Shown here piece after piece: positions 37,630-52,600 of a stretch of 64,000 bases of DNA. How positions within the stretch are numbered: position 1 is the stretch's first letter; each line of letters starts with the position of its first letter. The position numbers were made by a program, and so were the translations under genes. The stretch is from Psococerastis gibbosa (Eukaryota; Arthropoda; Insecta; Psocodea; Psocidae): assembly GCA_963971405.1 (NCBI GenBank), contig OZ020484.1, positions 23,560,001 through 23,624,000 on the forward strand, given 5' to 3'. Below the pieces are notes generated by a model, which saw only the letters and a program-made list of their open reading frames with translations, ran no database searches and was not told the origin of the DNA.

Positions 37630-40600
37630 GTAAGTTGGCTCCATCTTATCATAAGAGATACTGATAGCAGGCGTAGTGTTAGCACTTATTATTCTATAAA
37701 TGCCCCCTCTATCGAAGATTGGCGATCATCATGGCGATTTGTACCTTGAAGGCTACTTCCCTGGAAAGGGAGGGCTTGCTCTTTCCAAACCACTGCCAAA
37801 GGTTTTTCAGCCAGGATGTTTTTCTTCTGTCGGGAACCCCCAGTTCATCTACTTTCCCTTGGATTATTACATGCAGAAGACGATATTTTTCGTTCCTCAT
37901 CACATAACCGAAGTATGTTAGTTCGCCACTAGTTTTTTGTAAAAAGACAAATTTCACAGTAAATATTTATTGTAGAGCTAGAAAAAAAGATCAGAATCGG
38001 ATTAAAAGAAATATTTCTGGACAATTAGATACGTGATATCTTACAGTAGCTTACACCGATTGGCCACTATCGTCAGAAAAAAGAACCGGTCCGAGTTTTC
38101 TCGAACATGCTTTCCAATTTATCAAAATTAGTAGATAGAGAAAATGAATAATTTCATGGTAAATTTCCGATATCTCGGGGGGGGGGGGGTTGTCCAGCTG
38201 ACGTCACTGGAGGTGAGGTAAATTCTAGATAGGTCAGACCAACACAATACCACACAGCAATAATGGCAAGGCACGCAATGCATTTGAGCGTAAATTTTTC
38301 AACATTTTTTTTTTTTTTTTGGCAGAAAACCAAATAGTTTTTTGGGAAATCAGCCTGTCCGGTTTCGTTATTCAATTTAACACCTAAAATGTGCCTGAAG
38401 GTAGAAATCATCGATAGAAAGGATTCGCAGAAAAATTATTTTTTAATCATTTTTCATGAAAATTGAGTTATTTTTATTTTTTTACCCCCAGAAGAAAACT
38501 ACCAAGGGGCAAGCGACCACCCGCATTTTGTTAACATTAATAACGACTACAATAAGTGTGAATTTAAAAGAAATCGTTGGAGCCGTTTTTGAGAAATAAT
38601 ATTTTAGACGTTTTTTTTTAGTTTTTGAGAATAAAACCCCCCAAATTGAGTTAGACCAAAATAAAAAAAAATGGTCCCGAGGTACGATTTTTGTGAACCT
38701 ACATGCCAAATTTCATCAAAATCGACTAATTGGTTTGCCCGGAAATCGATGAGCAGACAGATAGACAGACAGACAGAGTGACAGACAGACAGACATTTCA
38801 TAAAAACCAATTTTCTGGGTTCCTGGGACCTCAAAACGTGTAAATACGTTGAAATCTCGGAATCGAAAATTTCGACCATCACAACAATGGCGGCGCTACG
38901 GGGGTGCCCGAAAGTTTCTCTGGCCCCCCACTTATGAGATATTTTACATGTAATATCTAGCAGAATTTTAGTAATTCAAAACGGTCTGAATTAAAACTGG
39001 TTACATTTTACTTACTTTCATTATACCTACTTCCAATGAAAAATGTTTTGTTTTTTCATTGCCCCCCCCCCCCCAGATAGAAGTCTTGCCCCCATGCCCC
39101 CCCCCCCCCGCCTTAAAATTTCTAGCGCCGCCACTGCATCACTAAGCTTTCCTTATACTACGTATAAATTGGAAAACAACGAGTGGCGTTGATGTCCCGT
39201 GGGAGAAGGGGACTCCGATAGGGCCTTAATGTTACTATTACAAGTACTACGGTTGTTGGAATATTTTATTTAGTAGGTATACTGCATATAATGTATGTAC
39301 CAGCCATTAGGTATTTTTTAACTGAATCACACTTTTCAGAAATTTGCCCTGCAATGGTCACCATTCATATTTACACATTATATTACAGTATTATGGCGTA
39401 TATAACACTGACAATGAAATTAACTTTGATTCAAGAGTCAACCTCCACGTAAAAACGGAAATTATAGCATATAGAAAAACTGGGCTTGGCGGGATTCGAA
39501 CCCACGATCTACGCCTAACCGGGGCGTCGTCTTATCCGCTGGACGCCCCGGTTAGGCGTAGATCGTGGGTTCGAATCCCGCCAAGTCCAGGTTTTCTACG
39601 TGTATATCCTCTAATTTCCACATTCATATTACTTGTTGTGGCCTTGCTCGTGTGGCAAAATATTAATATTCCGGTCAGTTTCTGTCGCTAAGTGTGGTCG
39701 CTTCCACTCGGCAGTTTGCATCCGTCATCCGTTCTTATACGTATTGTTCCAGTATACCACAGCCACACCTCAGTGAATCACAGGCCATCGTCTAATGCAA
39801 ATTTGGCCCGTTGCGACAATTTACTAATATATAATCTACAATGCCCTGACCTAAACTATTTTCTCTAAACAAACTACACCAAACGTTATTATTCATAAAC
39901 ACTTTCGACACATACTGACCGATAACCCGGATACTATCGTATATGAAGCGTGGAAATAAAAACCGTGATAACCGCCAAAATCATTATTTTGAGTTATCAC
40001 AATTTTTGTATGCATGACATGATATGACACACTTGCCTCCCGCTTACCAACTGCAACTACAATTTAAACTCTGCAAGTCCCTAGTAATCTCGCATTGCTA
40101 TACAACAGCTATATTCCACACATCCTTTAATAACGACAATCCGAAACTCCCAAATTTTATCACAGATGTTTCCAACTTTTGTATCACAACACATGTTGGC
40201 GACATTTGTGTCCCGCGGTGTAATCGCCACTTTACAATCTATTTTCGGTTATTTTGTTTATAGTTTAAATCTGTATGGAGGCCTTATCGTTGGAACAACG
40301 TTTCCCAGTCGCATAACAACAGAAACCGTGTATAGTAAAAATTTTAAGGGTGTTGGATGAATATTGCTCCATGCGGAGCACATTAGCATACAATAGGTCA
40401 CGTAGGTCCCAGCCTAAACGTGCTATCTTCCTCCACCCCCTCGGGACATACGGCCTTCTTTGTCCCGTACCGACGTCGTCTGTCTGCCCATGTCATGGCG
40501 GGGTCTTCTTCATTCATGACAATATCTGATGGCCTGTCTGCTAGCCAATTCATTACTTTCAATATACCTGGATTCTTACTGCCTCATTATTCCGAAATGC

Positions 40601-43600
40601 GCAAGTCGTTTCGAGCATTAATTTCGTATGTGAATGGCTTATCTTTGACAGATTAATGAGGCCTTATTCCATTTTAGGAGATTTGGGTAAGACAGCTTGC
40701 TGGCTTTCTAGAAATTTCAGTTGTGTGACGCCACAGTTTAATCTGAACTGGGCCATTGATCTCAATAAATACTAGGAGGCTAAACTAGTAGATGAATTAC
40801 AACCTGCAGGGCAGGAGGCAGAATTGGTGATTCGAGTTTAGAAGAGGGGGTCCGGGGTTACTCACCGGGAAAATTTTTAAAAGTGAATTTTGTAAAGGAA
40901 CAATGTACATGTTTTCTCAACCTTCTCAAAACTACCTTTTTATAAGGTTTCATTGCCCATTGAGGTTTGGTCCGCAGAATGGCGTAGTTGGGACTATCAA
41001 GAAGGTATGACAGGTACAAGTATCTATTTATAGATATGAGTCCATCAAGCCGAAGCGGCGAAGCCGTACTACTAGGAAATGGGTTAACTGATATTACTAT
41101 GTAAATATATATTTACACGGTAGCCTACATACTCAGCACTTGTTTTCAATGGTTATTATACTAAAATCATTATCATCGTAAATGGTCAGCTCCAACCTCA
41201 TCCACTTCTGGTTGACAAAACCAGGCGCCCCCACGCGCACTAGGGTGTTATTTTGGGGAGGCCAAAATTTTGCGACATGACTGTAACCAAGGCAAGTTCA
41301 CAGCCCACAGGGTGAGGTGATTCCCCCCCCCCCCCCACCACCGTAAACACATTATGCGGAGTCACCTACCTGATTGTTTTTTATGCGTAATTGCACAATA
41401 GCTTATTAAGCTGTACGTACAATAGTTCAGCGTAGAAAATCTAAATGTTATGAAATATTTATTTATTTAATTATGAAATATTAATTTATTGAAACACTTG
41501 CCGGAAGCAAATCTCAGCCATGTTCCCAAATCGATAGTAACGAGCTACACCGAGAAAACCGAGGAGAGACGGGATTTTTGTGTGCATTTTTTCCAATGTT
41601 CGTTTTGCTGGGTAATGACAGAATCGGAATCAGCACCCCCAAAAACATAAACAAAAACTAAAAAATCGTAACTTTTCGGGAAAAGTAAATATTCGCCGTA
41701 TATACCGTTCTATAAACAGCCGATCAGCCTTGTTATAAAACGTATATACCTAACGTAGCAGTAAGAGTCTGCATCGGCATGACCATGAGATCTTATTATG
41801 ATGACTTGTATGAAATGATCCATTGGATGGGATCTTCATCGTCAAAGGCATCTCACATACATAGGACATTACCCCTGTTTACCATTAATTGCCCATAATA
41901 GAGCTTTGGCATTGCTAAAGCCGTGGTTATATGTATACAGTGGAGATTAGCCTTGTCCTTCACTTTGTGCATTAGATACAGGCAGCCTCCCACCGACGAG
42001 AAATCGCTTATTGACCCATGTGTATGATTTCTGCTTTCCTATTTGTGGTGGCCGAAATTTTGGATTTCCAGATTTTAGTGGATTTTCACGTTTTGAGGTC
42101 TCAGGAACCCAAAAATGTCTGTCGATTTGTGGGCAGCTACTCTGTTGATTATGATGCAAATAGGCATGCAGGTTCACAAAAATCATATCCCTGGGCAATT
42201 TTTTATTTTGGGCTAACTCAATTTTAGAGGATTTACCCTCCAAAAAAAAAAAACGGCTACATTTTTAAACGGTTCCAACGATTTTTTAAAAATTGACCAT
42301 AGGACTATAGTGAACGAAAAAAACCTGTCTTAGCCCAAAGGCTGACTCAGCTATATACCAGAGGGACACAATGTAATACAAGAGGAAGCAAGTATGCCCT
42401 TTTCAACCGGTTTCAACCGAGAAATAGAAATGAGAAGAATATTACTGTGCAGCAATTTTGAATTTGGCTTAGTTCTGAAATTAAAATTGATCACAAGAGG
42501 TCAGATAATAAAATAATAAAAGTGTCTCACTGTAAATAAAGAAGATCTCATCTCGTCAGTCAGTGTCTCACTGTAAATGAAGAAGATCTCATCTCTTCAG
42601 TCAGTGTCTCACTGTAAATAAAGAAGATCTCATCTCATCAGTCAGCACGTAGTTGATAAATGAAATTTTCCACTAGTCTCGGGGTAGACTGTGATTAATG
42701 AAAGCTTGACAAAACTTTTCTCATTTCTGACAACTTATTGCCCGTGTGTAGGTCAATTTTAAAACTAGAAACCACGAATGACATGATTCGATTTGGTGAC
42801 ACTAGAAAGCTGTAGAAAGTTTCCAAGATTATGGTTGGCAAGTTTTAAGGATTGTATATTAGCAATATGGTGTGTACTGTATATTATAGTATGTTATGAA
42901 ACACAATGTCTGAAATATTCCTATAGGTCTACTTCTACTTAAGTGCTACGTGGGGTTAGGTTCAGAAGAGTCCGAAGTAAAACTAGGCCTATGATACATT
43001 TTGGTGAATTTGGATAATTTCATAGCATTTGTCTGCGTCATGAATTGGACAAGATTTCATAAGGCGCCCATTCCATTGACCGGCTAGGGCTATTTCCAAA
43101 AACAGTGACGTGGTAGCAGACATTCAAGACTTAGGTTGCGTTTCCACCGATCTGGCATTGCAGAATGGAAATGACATTGACGGAAATTAGAATTTTTCTT
43201 TTTATAGAAATCTATTAAAATGTTTGTACTTAACATATCCCATGACGCCATTTTTTAATTTTAGTTTGTTTGTTTGTGATTTTACTGTATGATCATTGAT
43301 CAATTTTAACCATGGCATAGAGGAAAATAAACATTTCCGTCAATTCTGCAATGCGAGGTCGATGGAAACGCCACCTATGTCTTGAATGTCTGCTACCACG
43401 TCATCGTTTTTGGAAATAGCCCTAGCCGGTCAATGGAATGGGCACCTAAATACGTTATGTGGCTTAGCCCGACCCTATTACGTACAAGTTAACTTATTAC
43501 AATAAGGTGTACTTTGGAGCATTTCGTCTTAGTACTTGCATAAATGGAATTTGTACGTTTTACTACTGGAGCAGGACGTACAGCCAAGTACAGTTTAATT

Positions 43601-46600
43601 TCCAGTTTGTGTTTTTTGCTTGGCTTCTACAGCAGTAGTAACCTTGGGCACGGTCACTGTGGTCAGGTTGGTAGGTCGTGACTTTCCGGATTCAAATCGC
43701 CCTTGTCTTCGCTCGATAGTGCAACGTCCCTGATCTTTGAACTCTTGCCTTTGCGCTAAACAAAGTTGAGCACCTAATTCCCGGTTTCTGCCTAATTTCA
43801 ATTTAGACAAAGTACCGAATTTTGACGCAAAAGGATGCTTTCGAACTGTTTTCGATTTCTACGACGCAATAAGCTTTTCTCTCTCTTGTGCATAACCTAC
43901 CGGTAACCTGTAATTGTAGTGCCCTTTGACTGTTTTCTAATGATTCGTACTAGAAATCAAGAGGTTTATACTGTAACTTAAAAATTGTATTATTTGTGCT
44001 TTATCTTCTTCTTGAGTTACAATCTATGGATTGGTTTGCAGCGAATGTTCTCCACTCTTGTCTGTTTTGTGCGGTCCTTTTCAGTCCTTTATAGATGTCG
44101 CATAGGTGTGCTTTATATACTAGTAGTATTCTACTCTATTTCTATGCTTTAGATTGTGCCAATTTCAATTAATGGCGGTTTCCATTTCTTCGCTCTAAAG
44201 TCCTAGTATGGCCTGCTGCTTACTCATTCGTTTTGATTTTCATTAATAATAAAAGGTCAACATGGTACCGGATCACTATAGCAGTATATTGTCCGAGGGG
44301 CTTCATCGTTCTTCCACCAAACCTGAGAAATCCACAATGGGTTTTTCCTATTGGTGTCCTGATTCCGCAATTTTGTTCTGGGAAATCTTTCTTGCACATG
44401 TTTGCTATGCAGGATCATACCGCTGGAAAAGAATGCCTGTCCAGAGCCATGTATAGCGGGTGATTGACCACCCGAGAACAAGATCGCCGCCCATTGTCCA
44501 GCATAAAGACAGGTCCGTCTCATCAGCAACCTGTTTCGCGCTTCTTGCAAGGCACGTAGGCAATGCCTACTCTTTAACAATAATATACGTGTTGGAAAAC
44601 CCCAACTTATTTTGTAGATTTTGTGCAGCAGGATGCAGCCCCATCAGCAATATCTCCATAACTCAGGGAATGCAAATTGTTTCTTGCCCATTGCACTACC
44701 GCAATGAAAATAAATAATAGACTCTGACTAATTTGCGAAAACATGAAAATAAAAAAAATATATACTGTATATGTGGATATATGAGGGGGTTCCAGCCATC
44801 CATGGTAGAATTGTAATTATGGAATGGCTGCAGATTTTCTGATCTGTTTAGTCTACCTCACCCAAGAGAGATGCATGAGCTGCTGTGCGTTTGGTATGGA
44901 ATTGGCCATTCTTAGGTTGCGGCTGACATAAACATAGTCATATATTTGACTGCTACGATTTTCCCTATCTATAGTATTTATTATTTAGGGCTTAGTGCTG
45001 AGAAAGACCTATTCCTACTGTTTTGCTGTGCACTTTTATACCCAGCCCCAAGCCCCCAACAGTCAAAACGTACTTAACGCTGTTGCTAAACTAGACCTGG
45101 ATTCTATGCGCCTATGCAGTTTATTTTATAGTCCAGCTCCCATTACGTTACCGAGGCAACAAGAAACACGTCTGAACAGTTCCGTTGAGACGTTTCTTCT
45201 AGCAGAACCGATGTGAAATGAGTCCGGGGCCGGCCCTGATTGTCGAAGGATAATAGTCAGCGAAAAACTACGTACAATAGTAGCCTATAGTGCGTAGGCT
45301 GTCGGGAATCCTGAATGTTTTGCAGTTGCCAGACGGCATGGCACTTGTTCACTTCATCCTTAGATGTCGATGCAACCAATTGTAATGAAACTCACGGCTT
45401 CAGACTTTCTGGTATATGTAGTCTACCTCGTCTAAGAAAAAAGCATGAGGCGCTGCGCGTTTCTGTATAAAATTGGTCATTCTTAGCTTGCGTCTTGTGG
45501 CTGACAGAAGCATTGTTAGCGATCATGCGAGTTGGTGGCCGCTAAAGTACTGCGCCTCCGTCTAGTTCAGTAGTTCATGTTGTGTGTAGAATGAGAGTTA
45601 GTCAGGGAGTGCGGAGCCTGTTCAGTGCGCCTGCCGCCTTTTGTCCGAGATAGTGGGGTGCTTGGTGGTTGCGAATTATGCGACTGGAAGTGGAAGTGTG
45701 TAAGGACACCCCAATCAGGTGAGCACTGAGAAGAATCGATGGGGATGGTTGACAGAATTATTATTAGGCCCAGTGGCGTATATTTGCCACCCCCCCCCCC
45801 CCCGAAATGGGAAAATGTAGTCTGAAACTAACTGACGTGAGTTGTAATGCATAATTTGCCAGATTATAATGTTCAGGTCAGTGGTGAGCGGTAAGCGGTT
45901 TGGGTGGTAGAATTCTTGGGCGCCTGCCCCCAGCCAGAAAATGATAGCTAGAGACGATCTTCGAAATTCCTTGACATGTACGCCCCTGACTAGACCTACA
46001 AATTAGTGGTTTTCATCTACCTGTAGGAGCGTAGAATTCCATGGTATGTAGATGAAAAGGTGATATTCTTAAAGAAGTAAGCCACCAAAACCCCTACATC
46101 GGAACACCGAAGTTTTTTAGAATACCAAAAGCAGAGGCTTTCTCGCTATTAAGGCTTCTTACCCTCGAAAGCAGTAAAAAAAAGTATTATTAATTATTAG
46201 GGTTGTTTGTACAATAATTAGGATATGAAATGTCGCAAATTTGCAATTATGCAACTGTGTACAAATTTTTAGACGTCTGGACAGAGTGAAATAAGGTCCG
46301 GTACACGTGGACGATTCGGTCACCAGTGAGCCGCAGAGATGTTTTTCTGCAGGAGCAGATTGTAGCCGCGATAAACCAGCGACAAAACTGCTGCAGTAGG
46401 CTGCGGTTTTGCAGGGTTTGGCACCATTTCTCATTTGATACCATGACAAATTTCTCAGCGGATCCTTGTGTACCTTAAACTGAGTACCTTAAAGTTCCTA
46501 TAACTTTCCTAATTGGAATCGAGTTTGTATTAGTCTAATTGGTGCGTATAGAAGCCAAAGCGTATGACTGCATTTTAATTTTGAGATAACTGCTCCATGG

Positions 46601-49600
46601 TCTTGCTGAAGCATTTATATCTTTTAGAGGTCAATCAGTATAACTGTAGCATGCTCAGTTCCTGAATAAAATTGATATGAAAACCAGTTCATCTATGAAA
46701 AAGTTGAAAGTTTCTTAATTTCAAGTGCGTTTATCTCAAAATTAGTTTGACTGCAGTTATACGCTTTGGCTTCTATATGCCTCAGTTGATATAAATGATA
46801 TAATGTGACAAACTTTGTATCTAATTTAAAAATGTTTACTCCGCGAAAAATGCAGATCCTTTTGCTGCAGACAAGCAGCGTGAATTTATGGGTTTGCGTT
46901 GTCGGCAGAAGTAGGTTAGTTGGTGTCCGCTAAGGTCTCCCCTTTCGTTGCACAATCGGAACGTCGTTGACAGACAGTGTGTCACCATATCCAACCACAA
47001 CTACACATTGTACGCATCGGCCATGTGCATGTTCCAGCTAGGGAGCGGTTTCTACGGACGTGTCTTGAGTCTTGTACGCAGCCTTATTTGAAAACCACTT
47101 TCCATGCGACTAATTTCCTAAGCAGCTTGTCCATTCCGTCCCAAGAAATCATGCCTGTGCCGTACATAAAGTTATTATTTCAGTGATGAATTGTTCTCTG
47201 CCCTTGCAAACACAAAGAAGAAAAAATAGCGGTTGATAGAATTATTGTACGGTCAGGAGATAAGTGGCAAGATATAGGCACTCATTACACACAAAAATAT
47301 TTTTTCGACCCAATATTTATTTGATTGAAGAAATATTAGGAATGTTTATGTTGAAATCTGCGATTTGAATCTGAATTTAGCTATTACACTTTCGAATTTT
47401 TCTTAGACCTATATCTATTGGGTCAAACATTGTTTTTAGTCTTTAAGGACAGGTTTCAAAGTATTTTGGAAACAAGGAATGATTGTGTGTTTATAAATAA
47501 ATATTTACTTTTTGTTCTATTATTAGGCCAACCTAGCGGCGTTAGGGCTATAAAGTCCTCTCTTGGCTCTCTGACACTCAACTAGGAAGGCCCGGGACCG
47601 CCTGCTTTACATGCCCTCCGAAGCATGACCATAAAAAACGTAGTGAGTGTGGGGCTCGAACCAACAACCTTTCGGGTGAAAGTTGGAGTATGTAACACTA
47701 TTCTACATGTTCTGACGATATTTTGACGAAACTAATTAACTTCTCGTTCCCCTGCCCCAAAGATATTAAAGGGGTCAGATGAAAAATTCATAAAAAATAC
47801 AAGCTTTCACATTTTCTCACCTGAAATATTATTATTCCACAAGAACCCGATAAAGTACATTATTAAACAACTTTTATAGAATATATACTATACATAATAG
47901 ACTAATAGTCTCCTTAGTAACTTTATAAAACTTGCTGTCACTCATTCTGAAACAATATACTTTGTATAGTTTTTATGTAGCCTAATAATAATTTAAAAAG
48001 AAACGTACAACGTTGTGTGTTTTTTTATTTTAATACGTAAAACTTTACAAAGTACATTTTTTCACAATGAGTAACTTTTATAGAATATTAGTGAATTATT
48101 AGGGGAAATAGACAGCTTTTAGACAAAGCTTCATTTTTTCAACTGTACACTTTCATATTTTTGCGGCTGTGTTATGAGAAATTCATTTATTTCGTATTAA
48201 ATACACGGTGATAGTAACATTTCTTGCTTGCAAAATAATTTTAAATCTTTCCCTTAAAAGTAAAATTAACATTAGTGGCCTAATTAATATGAACCTGGTT
48301 TTAACTTTGAAAATCATCAACTATCGGATCGGACTGGTGTACCGAAATTATGTTTCATTGCCATTACTTTCCAGAAACCGGATATTACTACCATGGCTTT
48401 TGTTAACAACCCTATATTGACGACACTATTTATTTAATTTTAGTAACGTTCAGTATGTGTATTATTACCAAATAACCTGCACACATGCTACTAAGCTACT
48501 ATAACTTAGGATAGGCTACGATGTAAACAACTTAATCATATTGCACGTGGCCTCCCCATTACGTTATCTTAAAGTTGCCAGCAGGTACTGGCGCCGACAT
48601 TATTAATGGTAGGTACTTGTGAATAGTCAATATAGCGCGAGTAGACCAGCTTATGGATATTATGGCAGACCTAATTAGTGGGCCCTGTGGTGTCGGACAT
48701 AAAAGCTTAAGGGAAATTAACCAAGTTTTGTGGGAGTCATCTAAGTGGTATTTTCAAATGTAACTATGTGTCATGTTGCACATTGCATCGTTTGAAATAT
48801 CTTTCATTTGATGTGCTACTTATTAGTCGAGGCAGGCCTGTGCCCAGAATTTTATTTGGGGGGGGGGGGGGTGCAAGAACAAAAAAATTATAAATTATAC
48901 ATCCTTATTAATTATCGCACAATTGTATCGCACGTTTATTTTAGTTTTTTTTAAGCTAAAACTCTTACATTATTATTATTTTTAATCTATTTTTGGGGGG
49001 GGGGGCATGTCCCCCTTGGGTACGGGCCTGAGTCGAGGCCTAAGGTACAGGCCCATAAATGTTGCCAGGATACTAAATAATAAAGATAACTGATGTACTG
49101 GATAACTTAAGCCTAGGTTTTTCCCTTCGGGTTGTCCCTTTTGGTCTTAGTCAGCATAGGCAGTGTGTCTTACTTTACACAAGTAGCACTGATGTTGATG
49201 TATTACAATGTAATCTAATCATGTTCCATTTCCGCATTATGTGCCCTACCGTTCCTATGACTTACTCTTGACTTGGGCGTACTTACTACCCCCATTTCCA
49301 TAGCCGGAGATGAGGCACATTTTTCCTGTCGAGACGCAATCTGCAGTGACAGCTAGGTGTGGGCGATCGACATTGAATTGACCTTGGCGGCCACTATCGC
49401 TGTAGCATTGTTATTGGGCCTGACTCACGTTTACAGCCACTCTCAAGCCTTCCTACCGCATTCTTCGTCCTTGCCGGTACCGGTCGGCGCATATTTAGCA
49501 AAGCGCTAAATCAAAATACGTGACCTGCACCTGTCACCGCTAGCCTCGCCAACAGATTACTAGGGTACCTACCAAGTACTCAATACAATGTAGATTGGCT

Positions 49601-52600
49601 AGATATTTTTTTCATTTTGGTGAGAAAAAGGCCACCAAAAAATTTGTAGGTACTTCCCTCTTGCAAGTCAGTGAATTAAATATGAAAAATGAACTTGGGT
49701 GACATTGAGACAGCTAGTCATATGAGTTTTGATTAATCAGTGGGAAAATCGTGGAAATAGTGGCATAATCCATTCAGACCGGAGAACTGATGAGGACTGC
49801 TCTATTTAGCATGTTGTAGTCAGAAACACTCCCGACAGCCACGTATGTACCCTACCCGTGAAGATAAGGTACCCATTGGGTGGACCGAGGATCGGCTGAA
49901 TTTTCTTCACTTTTATGGCAATTCTCGATCCTTGATAATCTGTTCCCCCCCCCCCCCTTTTTTTAAGAAAAAGATAATTCGCATGCAAACAATTCAATGA
50001 ATGTATCCAAATAACCTCTTCAGCCGCCTTTGTATGTAATATACCTGTGTTGAGTTACGACAGGTTTCCGATCGCATGGTGTGTACAGACTCGGATATGT
50101 ACGAACAAGCTACCACTTAAATGTTACATGTTAAGTGTTTTTAGTTTAGTTATAATCGTATTGTATTACTGTATCCAATATAATTCATTTTATTTCACTA
50201 TGCCATCTGAGACCAAGTTTCATAATCCAGTTCTTATCTACTGGAATATTAATTGCCAGAAGGAAAAACCTAACTCAGGCATACTGTACAGGACGTAGCC
50301 TAAGTAGGCCTCGCTAAATGTTTTTTGTTCCTCCTGTGGGCAGCATTGTTCAATCTTTAAATACAAAGTTTCAGTTTTATGCGATACAATAGGTTACAGT
50401 AGAACGTAGGTTTTATGACTAGAATTTCGCTTTATATTGCACAAATGTAGCAAATAAACAGCATTAGTCTCGACTCCTCCTTTGTAGTTGCTCGACTAAA
50501 TGGAAACAGGGAAGGAAGGAAGATCTTGGAGTGGACATTTTTCCATCTGGTCTAACGCAAAGGACTCAGAACCTTTGCGTTTTGTTTTTCCTTTGCTACT
50601 GCTATTTTGAGCGTCGCCGAGACAGTTCTTCCAGCATTCAAGTTTCAACCTATATAGGCTATATATTATTCTATCTCCCCTCTAAAATCACTACCGGTAC
50701 TATTTAACGGTTGCGCCTGCATTTTTATGATTATCCTTTTTTGTATTTATTAATTATTCATTGAAACTATGTTAATAATACTATTATATTACTACATGTA
50801 TTCCTCTAATTTTTTAGTTGCTGTTTCGTGTGTATTGTATTATATTATTGTATCTATCATACTGTTTTGTAGTAATTCAAGGCAGAAATTTCCAAATGGT
50901 TTGTTAAAATGTATACCCGGTTTTTTTGACGAAATCAATTTTCTAGTCTAATATTTCAGATCCGAAAATGAAAATTTGCTACAAAAGCTTGTCACTGCAG
51001 TGGTCGATCTGAAAGCGCACTTCCAAAGTAGTGATACGCGATATTCGACTGCTTTATAATCCTCGCTATTTGTTCATGACGCCAATATTTTTATTCCGGT
51101 GAAAATTTAGTTTAAAACTCAATGTCCAACAAACATGCTTATAATATTCTCAGATACATGTATGTAGGTACGTACGTGTTGTTATTTGATTATATTTTGT
51201 TACCCTTCATTTGCAATTTCTTTAAAATGGTGTTTCTTTATTTGCAGACTTGCAATTCCCGATCGATGTGAGTGCGGTGCAGAAAGACCATCCTTTCCTC
51301 GACAAAGACTCGCTCCAATCTTTGTTCCGCAGGTTGCAAGCGCTCAACCGTTGCGCCAAAATGAAAATTGAAAACTCTCCAAAAACTGTGGTAAGCTCCG
51401 GACTATTTTATAATTCTATATCTACTGGTAATTTGGTATCGTAACATTTTTAATTTTGTTACATTTCACCTGCCTCCACTATGTACTTTCTTGAATGATT
51501 TAACGTGATCCGCACAGGCCAAGGCCGTTCACGGGCCGTAGCGCCAAGGAGTAAGTAAGTAAGCACTATTTTTTGATATTTTATCAAAGGCCTATTAGGT
51601 GTTAATATCTGAAATGGGGTACCAAAAAAAACCCAAGGCGCCTTACCGGGGCTTCGTGTTTACCACTACACAACGGGTTCCACAAAGTTTTTCCTATAAT
51701 CTTCAATTATTTTAGTTTTGCATTGCGGATACGAATTTCACGTAGTATCAATGCTCACTAACAGCTGTTGTGATGTAACGCTCTCCAAACGCTTTACAAG
51801 GGGATCATGAAAGCAACCAACTATGGATATTGTCATAGCGAGCTATACATCCAATTAACAGCAGTGGCTGCTGACAAAGTCACAAGTACAAAGCACCGAA
51901 CGTTTCAAAATTAACATCGTCATTTATATTGCATTTTCCCGTATAGGCTAAATGCCTTTTAGCGCTGATGTCTAGCTTAAGCCTGCCAGATTTATTTTTC
52001 AAAAAACCGGGAGGTTTACGTTTGGGTCATACAGTATACGAGGTGTGCCAATTAAATACCCGGACTGGACCTATAACTGTCAGGGCTTCTATCGGAGAGG
52101 AATAGTAGTACTTATAGGTCAACAAGCCCGTAGCCAGGATTTGTTTTCGGGTTTCGGGGGAGGCTGTGGCAACTGTGATCATATCTAGTGTATTCTTTAG
52201 AGGTTGTGGTGTTACTCGTAGGCCTATATATGATAGCATACGCACATCAAACGGCAAGTTATTGGAGAATTTAGTTTCGCTGCGAACACAGGTTCATAAC
52301 ATTTTACGTATATGCGGACTAAAATGCAATGATATCATCACGACGGCTTAGAAAGTATAGAGATAATATTTCACTTAACACGGAGAGGGGGGCCCGGGGC
52401 TCACCCCCGGGGGAAAACTATAACATAAGTGTAAAATAGTGGGGTTTTACGCATTTTAATAGCAGCAAGGTATGGATTTTACAAAGCCTACAAAAGAGTG
52501 CTTATTCATAAAAATGATATTGCATTTAACCCGCAGAGGTGGGCCCGGGGGTCTCTCCCGGGGGGAAAATATGAAAATATAAAGGCAAAATAGTGGGGTT

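Noticed and set aside
39482-39553. Functional tRNA gene
   Set aside because: The acceptor 5' strand does not pair with the 3' strand and base 33 of the loop is C, so it is a pseudo-tRNA palindrome.
44257-44580. 107-codon frame on the - strand
   Set aside because: No recognised domain; a + strand frame overlaps with equal length, and no retroelement motif was found.
46159-46449. Two overlapping - strand frames of 65 and 96 codons
   Set aside because: Neither has homology or matching exons nearby.
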